Shown in pieces: positions 57,190-64,000 of a stretch of DNA of 64,000 bases. Both the position numbers and the translations under genes were made by a program. A model generated the notes under the pieces. The model worked only from the letters and a program-made list of their open reading frames with translations, was not told where the DNA came from and made no database searches. Origin of the DNA: Kitasatospora kifunensis (GTDB lineage Bacteria > Actinomycetota > Actinomycetes > Streptomycetales > Streptomycetaceae); assembly GCF_014203855.1 (NCBI RefSeq), contig NZ_JACHJV010000001.1, forward strand, positions 4,216,001 through 4,280,000. The letters are read 5' to 3'. The stretch's first letter is position 1; each line of letters begins with the position of its first letter.

Positions 57190-58437
57190 TTGACCCCACA
57201 GCCCACAGGGGGAGCGTTGCCAAGTCCCGCTACCACCAGCGCCAGCACCAGCGCCGGAGCCGGTCTGCCCCGGCAGACCGTCGGCGCGCGTGCGGTGCCC
57301 TTCTTCACCCAGGCCCGCAGCTTCGAGCAACTCTGGCCGCTGATCGAGCGGCACGCCGTGGAGGTGTTGGACGACGGCAAGTTCTCGCACGGCCGTCAGG
57401 TCGAGCGCCTGGAGCGCGCGTTGGCCCGGTACACCGGTGCCCGGCACGTGATCGGCGTCAACAGCGGCACGGACGCGCTGGTCCTGCTGCTGCGAGCGGC
57501 CGGACTGCGCCCCGGCGACGAGGTGCTGGTGCCCGCCTTCACCTTCGTCGCCTCGGCGAGTGCGGTGGTGCTGGCCGGCGGGCGGCCGGTCTTCGCCGAC
57601 ATCGACCCGGTGAGCTACGCGCTGGACCCGGCCGCCTTGGCGCAGCGCCTGACCGAGCGGACCAGGTTCGTCATGCCGGTCCACCTCTTCTGCCGGTTGG
57701 CCGACCTCTCGGCGATCGGCGCCTTCGCCGCCCGGCACGACCTGACCGTGCTGGAGGACAGCGCCGAGGCGATCGGCATGCGCCAAGGCGGGAGGCACGC
57801 GGGCCTGTTCGGCGCGGGCGGGGTGCTCTCCTTCTTCCCGACCAAGACGCTCGGCGCGATCGGCGATGCGGGCGCGGTGCTCACCGACGACGACGAGATC
57901 GCCCGCACCGTCGACGCGCTGCGCCACCACGGGCGGCTGGGGCGGACCATCGGCAACTTCCCGGCGATCAACACCAGTACCTCGCTGCCCGGCTTCAACA
58001 GCAAGATGGACGACCTGCAGGCCGCCGTGCTGCTGGCCAAACTCACCCGGCTGGATGCCGACATCGCCCGTCGCGCCGAGCTGGCGGCGGCCTACGAGCG
58101 GCGGCTGGCCGAGCTGCCCGGGGTGCTGCGGCGCCCGCAGGTGGGGGGTGTCGAGGGGCAGGTCTTCTACGTCTACCTGATCGAGGTCGAGCGTCGTGAC
58201 GAGCTGGCCGCGTTCCTGGCCGGGCACGGGGTGGAGACCGAGGTCTACTACCCCTCGCCGCTGCACCTGCAGCCCTGCTTCGCCGAACTCGGCCACCGCG
58301 CGGGCGACTTCCCGGTGGCCGAGGCCGCCTGCCGGCGCACGCTGGCGCTGCCGCTCTACCCCGAGCTGAGCCTGGCCGAGGTCGAGACGGTCTGCGACCT
58401 GATGCACGACTTCTTCGACCAGCGGGAGAGCGCGTGA
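57190..58437 (+). CDS. DegT/DnrJ/EryC1/StrS-family aminotransferase (first)
   Basis: A PLP-dependent sugar or cyclitol aminotransferase of about 415 residues. VNSGTDALVLLLRAAGL, VPAFTFVASASAVVLAGG, EDSAEAIGM and the PLP-lysine motif FFPTKTLGAIGDAGAVL (Lys ~219) are complete; the HHGR and N-S-K-MDDLQAAVLLAKL segments are also typical. Start is uncertain: TTG 57190 is the longest, and TTG 57217, nine codons later, is close behind GGGGGAG. The first 30 residues are a low-complexity extension. It overlaps the next aminotransferase gene (GTGA). Confidence 0.9.
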   Translation: MTPQPTGGALPSPATTSASTSAGAGLPRQTVGARAVPFFTQARSFEQLWPLIERHAVEVLDDGKFSHGRQVERLERALARYTGARHVIGVNSGTDALVLLLRAAGLRPGDEVLVPAFTFVASASAVVLAGGRPVFADIDPVSYALDPAALAQRLTERTRFVMPVHLFCRLADLSAIGAFAARHDLTVLEDSAEAIGMRQGGRHAGLFGAGGVLSFFPTKTLGAIGDAGAVLTDDDEIARTVDALRHHGRLGRTIGNFPAINTSTSLPGFNSKMDDLQAAVLLAKLTRLDADIARRAELAAAYERRLAELPGVLRRPQVGGVEGQVFYVYLIEVERRDELAAFLAGHGVETEVYYPSPLHLQPCFAELGHRAGDFPVAEAACRRTLALPLYPELSLAEVETVCDLMHDFFDQRESA

Positions 58438-59570
58438 CCACCACCGAACTGGCCCGGATCCCGTTCTTCCCGCCCGACCTGTTCGAGGGTGACCGCGAGG
58501 TGCTGCTGCGGCTGCTGCGCGAGAGCGGCACCTGCGCGGCGCAGCGGTTCATCCTCGGCGAGCAGACCGCCTTGCTGGAGCGGGAGTTGGCCGAGCAGCT
58601 GGGTGCGGTGGACGTGGTCGCCTGCGGCAGCGGCACCTCGGCGTTGACTCTCGTGCTGGCCGCGATGGAGATCGGTCCGGGTGACGAGGTGGTGGTCCCG
58701 GCCTTCGGCTGCGCGCCGCTGGCCTCCAGTGTGCTGAGCGTGGGCGCGCGCCCCGTCTTCGCCGACGTGGACCCGTGGACCATGGTGGTGGACCTGGCGG
58801 CGATGGAGCAGCGGATCGGCCCGCGCACCAAGGCGCTGATGCCGGCGCACCTGTTCTCCGTGATGGCCGACATGCCCGCGATCCTGGCGCTGGCCGAGCG
58901 CCACGGGCTGCGCCTGCTGGAGGACTCGGCGGTGGCCCAGGGCGGGGTGCTGGCGGGGCGCCCGGCCGGGCTGTGGGGGGAGGCGGGGGTGTACTCCTTC
59001 GTCCAGGTCAAGACCTTCGGGATGCCGGGCGAGGGCGGTGTGGTGGTCACCCGGGACGCCGAACTCGGCCGCACGGTACGGATGCTGCGCAATCACGGGC
59101 AGGACGGGAAGGCCAGGTTCCGGCACCACCGGATCGGCTGGAACAGCCGCTTCGACGAGTTGCAGGCCGCCTTCCAGCGCCACCGCCTGCCGGGCCTGCC
59201 CGGGCGGCTGGCCCGGCGGGCCGAGATCGCCGCCTACTACACCGAGCGCTTCGCCCCGCTGGCCGAGCGCGGCGTGCTGGCCCCGCCGCCCGGCACCGAG
59301 GGCCGCTGCTACTACGTCTACACGCTGCTCGCGCAGCGGCGCAACGCGCTGCACGAGCACCTGGCCGCCCGCGGCATCGACTCGCACGCCTACTACCCGC
59401 AGGCGCTGCCCCGCCAGCCGGCCTTCGCGCCGTACACCCGCCCGGGTGACCGCTGGCCGGCTGCCGACCGGGCGGCCGACCGGGCGCTGTCGATCCCGGT
59501 CTATCCACACTTGACAGATAGTCAGATCGAGCGGATCGCCGAAGCGGTGTGTGATTTCCCGTTCAACTGA
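58434..59570 (+). CDS. DegT/DnrJ/EryC1/StrS-family aminotransferase (second)
   Basis: A 378-residue paralogue. GSGTSALTLVLAAMEI, VPAFGCAPLASSVLSVG, EDSAVAQGG and SFVQVKTFGMPGEGGVVV (PLP lysine ~193) define the fold; the lysine motif VKTFGMPGEGG differs from the FPTKTLGA form of the first enzyme. The sequences are divergent enough to imply a different substrate or position. The start is GTG 58434 overlapping the previous stop by four bases. Codon usage drops in GC over the last ~20 codons before a 304-base gap. Confidence 0.93.
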   Translation: MTTTELARIPFFPPDLFEGDREVLLRLLRESGTCAAQRFILGEQTALLERELAEQLGAVDVVACGSGTSALTLVLAAMEIGPGDEVVVPAFGCAPLASSVLSVGARPVFADVDPWTMVVDLAAMEQRIGPRTKALMPAHLFSVMADMPAILALAERHGLRLLEDSAVAQGGVLAGRPAGLWGEAGVYSFVQVKTFGMPGEGGVVVTRDAELGRTVRMLRNHGQDGKARFRHHRIGWNSRFDELQAAFQRHRLPGLPGRLARRAEIAAYYTERFAPLAERGVLAPPPGTEGRCYYVYTLLAQRRNALHEHLAARGIDSHAYYPQALPRQPAFAPYTRPGDRWPAADRAADRALSIPVYPHLTDSQIERIAEAVCDFPFN

Positions 59571-59874
59571 CCCAAGTTGAGGGCCGTGCGCCGAAAGTCG
59601 GCGCGACCTGCGGGCCCGTGCCGAGCCACCCGTGGGCTTCGGTGCGGGCCTGCCGTACGAGTGAAGATCTTTCCCCAAGCGGGTGATGTCCGTGACCCCC
59701 CGAACGGCTCAGGCGGCGTGACCTTTTCGGCCAAGATCCCTTGCCGTACAAGGGCGGGAGGAGACGCCCGCCAGCCGACCCGCCGATGACACGGAGCGTG
59801 ACCAAACGGACCGTGGCTGTGATCAACTACAGCCCGAGTTCGGGCACTCGGCCCGACGCGTCCTAGGAGGATCC
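59571..59874. other. 304-bp gap between the aminotransferase and AOC-like genes
   Basis: No supported gene. CCCTTG-N5-CAAGGG (about 59738-59754) and GGCGGG...CCCGCC directly after it are short hairpins that may end the aminotransferase transcript. The segment just before 59875 should carry the promoter of the secreted AOC-like protein; no clear motif was identified. Confidence 0.4.
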
Positions 59875-60381
59875 ATGCAACGAGTCGTCACGACCAAGCG
59901 CACCGTCGCCCTGGCTATCGCCGGTCTGGTGGTTGGTACGGTCGGCGCGCTGAGCGTGCCCGCCCTCGCGGACAACGCGCCGGCAGCACACCGGGTTGCC
60001 CCCGTTCAGTCGCTCACCCTGGACTTCTCGGGCACCAACGACGAGGCCTCGGTGTCCCAGACGACCGGCAGCACCTTCGGTGGCACCGCGCGGGTCAAGG
60101 ACACCAACGGCAACGTCATCGGCACCGCGTACGACATCTGCGCCAAGGACGTCATCAACGCCAACTCCGACACGGCGTTCTGCACCGGCTCCGTGCGGAT
60201 CAACGGCCAGGGCGAGATCTCCTTCAGCGCCGTCCTGCCGATCAGCGACAACGCCGCGACGCCGGAGACGGGCGCCTTCACCGGTGTGGTCAACGGCGGC
60301 ACCAAGAACTTCGAGGGCATCACCGGCGAGGCCAAGTTCCAGCCGCGCGCCCAGGGTGTTTACGACCTGAACTTCAGCTGA
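59875..60381 (+). CDS. Secreted allene-oxide-cyclase-like barrel protein
   Basis: 168 residues with a Sec signal peptide (about 1-33, ending PALADN). The mature part begins QSLTLDFSGTNDEASVSQT and includes GSTFGGTARVKDTNGNVIGTAYDIC (parts FGGTARVKD and GTAYDIC), GSVRINGQGEISFSAVLP and the closing FTGVVNGGTKNFEGITGEAKF. These are the strand motifs of the dirigent/AOC-like eight-stranded barrel. Plant relatives cyclise or couple small molecules; bacterial ones sometimes act in natural-product pathways, often with unknown role. Two cysteines could form a disulfide. AGGAGG lies four bases before ATG 59875. A terminator follows. Confidence 0.87.
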   Translation: MQRVVTTKRTVALAIAGLVVGTVGALSVPALADNAPAAHRVAPVQSLTLDFSGTNDEASVSQTTGSTFGGTARVKDTNGNVIGTAYDICAKDVINANSDTAFCTGSVRINGQGEISFSAVLPISDNAATPETGAFTGVVNGGTKNFEGITGEAKFQPRAQGVYDLNFS

Positions 60382-60397
60382 TCCACCCGCAGTTCCA

Positions 60398-60427
60398 GGG
60401 GAGCCGTCGACTCGTCGACGGCTCCCC
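60398..60427 (+). terminator. Terminator behind the AOC-like gene
   Basis: GGGGAGCCGTCGA (60398-60410) and TCGACGGCTCCCC (60415-60427) form a perfect 13-bp stem with loop CTCG, 17 bases after the stop codon. Confidence 0.88.
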
Positions 60428-60461
60428 GCCGCTTGTCGCCGCTCCACGATGAGGAAGTCCG

Positions 60462-61277
60462 ATGACCCAGTTGCTCGATCCGGCCCCCGTGGCCGAGCCC
60501 GGCTACGCCTTCGACAACTCCAGCGACCACCCGATCGCCCAGTTCGCCTGCCTGGCCGCCGCCTACGACCCGTTCACCATCGAGCGGTTGGCCGCCACCG
60601 GGGTCGGCGAGGGCTGGCACTGCCTGGAGATCGGCGCCGGCAACGGCAGCGTCGCGCGTTGGCTGGCCGACCGGGTCGGGCCAACTGGCCGGGTGCTGGC
60701 CACCGATGTGGACATCCGACGGATCCCGTCGTACCCCGCAATGACCGCCGAGCGCCACGACATCGTCCACGACCCGCTGCCGGCGGCCGGCTTCGACCTG
60801 ATCCACGCCCGCCTGGTGCTGCAGCACCTGCCGCAGCGCCGCGCCGTGCTGGACCGGCTGCTGGCCGCGCTGCGGCCCGGCGGCTGGCTGCAGATCGACG
60901 AGTTCGACGTCTCCTACGGGCCCGTACTGCTGGCCCCCGACGCCCGCTCGGCCGAACTCTACGAGCGCTTCCTGGCCGCCAAGGCCCGGCTCTTCGAGGC
61001 CGCCGGAGGCCGCGTCGTCTGGGGCCGCGAGTGCGCCGCCGAGCTGCGGGAGGCGGGCTTCACCGAGCTGGACCCGCAGCCGAAGGTGGCGCTCTGGCAA
61101 GCCGGCCACCCGGGTCTGGAGCTGCTGGTCAGCCACCTCGACGGCCTGCGGGATCGGCTGCTGGAACAGGGCCTGACGGCTGAGCAACTCGACCGGGTGC
61201 GCGTGGTGATGCGGCACCCGCAGTTCCAGGCGGTCTCGCCGGTGGTCTACTCCGTCCACGCCCGCCGGCCGCGCTGA
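60462..61277 (+). CDS. Class I SAM-dependent methyltransferase
   Basis: A 271-residue methyltransferase. Motif I is CLEIGAGNGSVARWLADRV (~50-68), the acidic motif II ATDVDIRRI, and motif III LRPGGWLQIDEFDV. The catalytic acceptor type (O-, N- or C-) cannot be read. It has no membrane segments. GAGGAAG precedes ATG 60462. It follows a strong terminator and is 55 bases before the UbiA gene, so it is probably the first gene of the four-gene unit that continues to the window end. Confidence 0.92.
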   Translation: MTQLLDPAPVAEPGYAFDNSSDHPIAQFACLAAAYDPFTIERLAATGVGEGWHCLEIGAGNGSVARWLADRVGPTGRVLATDVDIRRIPSYPAMTAERHDIVHDPLPAAGFDLIHARLVLQHLPQRRAVLDRLLAALRPGGWLQIDEFDVSYGPVLLAPDARSAELYERFLAAKARLFEAAGGRVVWGRECAAELREAGFTELDPQPKVALWQAGHPGLELLVSHLDGLRDRLLEQGLTAEQLDRVRVVMRHPQFQAVSPVVYSVHARRPR

Positions 61278-61332
61278 CCCAAGACCCCGCATCCTGAGCG
61301 CGCCCGTCCCCTGCGCGCGGAGAGGACCACCG

Positions 61333-62295
61333 ATGCTGGACACCACTGTCTTCGCCTCCGGCTACCGGCCCAGGCCGGCCACCTCCTGGCGGGTCTACGC
61401 CCGCCTCGCCAAGCTCGACATCTACGACTACTACCTCGCCATCCCGCTGCTGCTCGCCATGGTGCTGCCCGCCCACGGCCTGACCGCCGACGGTGCCGGC
61501 ACCCTGCTGCTCTTCCTGGCCGGCGGCGTGGCGATGTTCGCCGGAGGCTGCTCGTTCGACGACGTGACCGGCTACCGCGACGGCAGCGACGCCACCAGCT
61601 ACGGCCCCGACGCGCCCGCCCGCCGGCTGGCCCGCAAGCCGCTGATCGCCGGCAGTCTCGGTGAGGCGCAGGCCGTGCGATTCGCCTGGCGGGCCATCGC
61701 GTTCCAGTTCGCCTGCTGGACGGGGGTGTTGCTGCTGGCCCCGGCCCGGCCGGGTTGGGCCGTGCTGGCCCTGGTGGTCTGCGCCTTCGCCGGCTTCCAG
61801 TACTCCTGGTGGCTCAAGCTCAGCTACCACGGCTGGCAGGAGTTCCTGCTGGCCTTCTACGGCTGGGTCTTCGTGCTCGCCCCCTACGGCCTGACCACCG
61901 GCCGGATCGGATCCTTCGCGCTGGTCCAGGGCCTGGTCTTCGGCCTGGGCCCGCTGCTCTTCGGCGTCTACTCCAACATCAACGACATCGCGGGCGACCG
62001 CGCGGTGGGCCGCCGCACGGTCGCCGTGCTGGCCTCCCCGCGCGGCAACGCGGCCTTCATCGCCGCGCTCTGCCTGCTGGAGGCGGCGCTGCTGGTGGTG
62101 CCCTCGCTGACCGGCCTGGCGCCGTGGTGGTTCGCGGCCCTGATGTCGCCGGTGATCGCCCTGCGGGCAAGCCAGTTCACGCTCGGCCTGGCGGCCGGTG
62201 AGGTCCTGCGGGCCCGTCGGCTGGGCATCCACACCCACCGGGTCTGCTGCGCCCTGCTGGTGGCCGCCTGCCTGATCAACGGAGGTGCGGCATGA
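61333..62295 (+). CDS. UbiA-family prenyltransferase
   Basis: A 320-residue membrane protein with about eight or nine helices. The two aspartate-rich motifs that bind prenyl diphosphate are FDDVTGYRDG (~74-83) and NINDIAGDRAVGRRT (~216-230). The second is followed by the VGRRT loop of UbiA enzymes. It would transfer an isoprenoid chain to an aromatic or polar acceptor. The acceptor is unknown, but the neighbouring ligase suggests an acid. The stop overlaps the ligase start (ATGA). Confidence 0.92.
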   Translation: MLDTTVFASGYRPRPATSWRVYARLAKLDIYDYYLAIPLLLAMVLPAHGLTADGAGTLLLFLAGGVAMFAGGCSFDDVTGYRDGSDATSYGPDAPARRLARKPLIAGSLGEAQAVRFAWRAIAFQFACWTGVLLLAPARPGWAVLALVVCAFAGFQYSWWLKLSYHGWQEFLLAFYGWVFVLAPYGLTTGRIGSFALVQGLVFGLGPLLFGVYSNINDIAGDRAVGRRTVAVLASPRGNAAFIAALCLLEAALLVVPSLTGLAPWWFAALMSPVIALRASQFTLGLAAGEVLRARRLGIHTHRVCCALLVAACLINGGAA

Positions 62296-63890
62296 GGCTG
62301 TTGGGCGGTCCGAGGCCGCTCGACCCCGGGCCGCTCTTCGAGACCCTGGCCGAGCGCGGCTCGCCCACCGTGGTCCGGCTCAGTCGGCCGCTGGACCTCG
62401 CGCCGGAGGCCGGCTGCACCTGGACGATCCCGCAACTGGCCGAACTGGTACGGGAGATGTCGGCCGTGCTGACCGCCGCCAAGGTCCGCCCCGGTGACCG
62501 GGTGGCCATCCACAAGCGCAACCACTGGGACTACGCGCTGCTGACCAGTGCCGCCGCCCGGATCGGCGCGGTGCCCGCGCTGCTCTCCCACCGGCTCGCC
62601 CCCGAGGCGCTGGCCGTGCTGCTGGCGCGCCTCAACCCCGTCCTGCTGGTCTCCGACCGCTACACCCTCGCCCTCGGGGGCGCTGCCCACGGGGTGCGCA
62701 CGCTCTGCCTGGACGGCCCCGCAACCGGAGCGATCGCGCTCGACGCGCTGCGCGGCGGGCCCGTCCCTGCCGTCCACCGCCGGCCGGACGACGAGCCGTT
62801 GGTGATCAACCACACCTCCGGCACCACCGGGCTGCCCAAACTGGTGATCCACTCCACCACCAGCCTGGTGCGCCGACTCTCCGGTATCGAGGCGCACCGC
62901 TGGCCGGTGGTCTCGGTCCGCCGCGAGGACACCGCGGCCAGCGCGATCGCCTTCGCCCACGGCCGGGCCGTCTCCTGGTCGATCTCCGCCCTGTGGGCCA
63001 GGCCGCGCACCGTCCTGCTGGTCGCCGACGCCGAACCATCCCTGGCCGCACCGCTGTTGCGCGCCCATCGGCCCACCGTGCTGGAGGCGCTGCCGGCCAC
63101 CTACATGCGCTGGCAGCCGCTCGCGGCCGAACCGGACACCCCCTTCGCCGACCTGCGGCTGTGCATCAGCACCTTCGACGCCGTGCACCCGCCCACCGTG
63201 CGGGACTTCCTGGCCGCCTCGCGGCGCCGGCGGCCGATCTGGGTGCAGGGCCTGGGGCAGACCGAGACCGGCCCGCTCACCTTCCGCGTGCTCACCCGGC
63301 GCTCGGTCGCCGAGCGCGAGCAGCGCCACCCCACCACCCGCGACCTGGGCCGTCCGGTGCCCGGCTGGGTCGGCCTGCGGGTGGTCGACCCCGAGACCAT
63401 GCGCCCGGTGCGGCGCGGCGAGCCGGGTGTTGTGCTGGCCCGGACCCCCGGGCTGTGCAGCGGGTACGAGGGCGAGCAGGAACGCTGGCAGGCCAAGCTG
63501 ACGGGGCGCTGGTTCAACACCGGTGACCTCGGGGTGCGCACCCGCACCGGCAGCCTGCGGCTACTGGACCGCGAGGTGGACATGATCCCCGGGCTGAGCT
63601 GCGTCGAGCTGGAGGACGTGCTGCACGACCGACTGCCCGAGCTGGCGGAGGCCGTGGTGCTGGCGGCCGGCGAGGGGCGCCCGCCGCTGCCGGTGCTGGT
63701 CACCCGGGGCGGCGAGCTGGACCTTCGGCGCTGGCGGCACGCGGTGCGCGACCTGCCGCCGCTGGCCGAGCCGCTGCTGCTCGGCTGGGACACCCTGCCC
63801 CGCACCGGCACTGGCAAGGTCTGCCGGCACCAACTGCGCAGCCGCTACCTGGCCGGGGTCGCCGCGCACGGTACGGGGAGGTGGACCTGA
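62292..63890 (+). CDS. AMP-dependent acyl/aryl-CoA ligase family protein
   Basis: A 532-residue ANL enzyme. INHTSGTTGLPKLVIHS is the ATP loop (~173), VQGLGQTETGPL (~317) the adenine motif, FNTGDLGVRTRTG (~405) and the catalytic lysine lies in RTGTGKVCRHQL (~512). The hinge reads LLDREVDMIPG. It activates a carboxylic acid as the adenylate and possibly the CoA ester. ATG 62292 overlaps the UbiA stop and its own stop overlaps the next start by one base, so the three genes are a coupled cassette. Confidence 0.92.
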   Translation: MRLLGGPRPLDPGPLFETLAERGSPTVVRLSRPLDLAPEAGCTWTIPQLAELVREMSAVLTAAKVRPGDRVAIHKRNHWDYALLTSAAARIGAVPALLSHRLAPEALAVLLARLNPVLLVSDRYTLALGGAAHGVRTLCLDGPATGAIALDALRGGPVPAVHRRPDDEPLVINHTSGTTGLPKLVIHSTTSLVRRLSGIEAHRWPVVSVRREDTAASAIAFAHGRAVSWSISALWARPRTVLLVADAEPSLAAPLLRAHRPTVLEALPATYMRWQPLAAEPDTPFADLRLCISTFDAVHPPTVRDFLAASRRRRPIWVQGLGQTETGPLTFRVLTRRSVAEREQRHPTTRDLGRPVPGWVGLRVVDPETMRPVRRGEPGVVLARTPGLCSGYEGEQERWQAKLTGRWFNTGDLGVRTRTGSLRLLDREVDMIPGLSCVELEDVLHDRLPELAEAVVLAAGEGRPPLPVLVTRGGELDLRRWRHAVRDLPPLAEPLLLGWDTLPRTGTGKVCRHQLRSRYLAGVAAHGTGRWT

Positions 63891-64000
63891 TGGCCGCCGC
63901 GGAACTGGACGTCGCGGTGGTCGGCGCGGGCATCGCGGGCCTGGCCACCGCGCACCGGCTGGCCCGGGCCGGTCGCGAGGTGCGGGTCTTCGAGGCCACC
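63890..64000 (+). CDS. FAD-dependent oxidoreductase (5' end only, cut by window edge)
   Basis: The first 37 codons read MAAAELDVAVVGAGIAGLAT and continue with AHRLARAGREVRVFEA before the window ends. The GAGIAGL Rossmann motif followed by an acidic residue at the end of strand 2 (FEA) identifies an FAD-binding amine-oxidase/phytoene-desaturase-like or monooxygenase flavoprotein; more is needed to decide. GGGGAGG lies eight bases before ATG 63890, and the start overlaps the ligase stop (TGATG). It is the fourth gene of the methyltransferase-UbiA-ligase unit. Confidence 0.85.
   Translation, partial: MAAAELDVAVVGAGIAGLATAHRLARAGREVRVFEAT

Noticed and set aside
51000..59570. An AHBA (ansamycin starter) pathway because of DegT and Gfo/Idh genes
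   Set aside because: The AHBA kinase, DAHP-synthase-like and dehydroquinase-like genes are absent, and no polyketide synthase is present.

Overview
The window is chromosomal DNA from a high-GC actinobacterium, most likely Streptomycetaceae (Streptomyces, Kitasatospora or Streptacidiphilus). The basis is the roughly 70 % GC composition with GC-rich third codon positions, many GTG starts behind GGAGG-type ribosome sites, overlapping ATGA/GTGA gene junctions, paired SigB/F-type sigma factors, a SpoIIE-type phosphatase, an RsbW-type ATPase, and numerous secreted or lipidated proteins. The genus cannot be settled from sequence alone.

Positions 1-36400 look mostly like ordinary core and semi-core chromosome. 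In order they hold a GlxA-type regulator (cut by the left edge), aminopeptidase P, a GAF/SpoIIE phosphatase, a primase/polymerase-domain protein, a SEC-C protein, an anti-sigma-type ATPase, a glycerophosphodiesterase, a TPP-riboswitch-controlled CytX-type permease and an HtrA-type protease. tRNA-Ser(UGA), a lipoprotein propeller, a GlcD-type oxidase, small secreted proteins and a DUF1906 protein follow. Next come two divergent regulator/enzyme pairs with clear operators (LysR/quinone reductase and TetR/FAD monooxygenase), an acyl-CoA ligase and a very large PAS/REC signalling protein. The cluster of tRNA-Ser(GCU) plus two tRNA-Arg(ACG) genes borders fused remnants of an MFS gene and an ArsR gene. 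A surface protein with GEVED and Ig-like domains, an SPFH/NlpC pair and an aldo/keto reductase close this part.

Positions 36428-46448 form one minus-strand run of eight genes that looks like a complete exopolysaccharide locus. Read in the direction of transcription it contains a CE18 (Agd3)-like deacetylase, a PelF-type GT4 glycosyltransferase, a polytopic membrane protein, a LegB-like NDP-sugar 4,6-dehydratase, a sugar nucleotidyltransferase, an SDR epimerase/reductase, a Spherulin-4 (GH135) protein and a GH114 lipoprotein. Deacetylase, GT4, GH135 and GH114 together are the parts list of the fungal galactosaminogalactan pathway, with a parallel to bacterial Pel. My inference is a secreted, partly deacetylated, galactosamine-rich polymer; this is the most interesting system in the window.

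Positions 46834-50598 return to conserved genes: a tyrosine phosphatase, two adjacent SigB/F-family sigma factors, a Dabb protein and a 54-residue membrane protein. From 51000 to the right edge lies a divergent biosynthetic locus without PKS or NRPS genes. The left arm (minus) has two Gfo/Idh/MocA dehydrogenases, a TIM-barrel sugar isomerase, an M20 peptidase, an LDH2-type reductase and a small protein of unknown function. The right arm (plus) has two DegT-type aminotransferases, then a secreted allene-oxide-cyclase-like barrel, a methyltransferase, a UbiA prenyltransferase, an AMP ligase and an FAD oxidoreductase cut by the window end. The left-arm enzymes and the aminotransferases suggest an aminosugar or aminocyclitol core; the last genes suggest prenylation and acyl activation.
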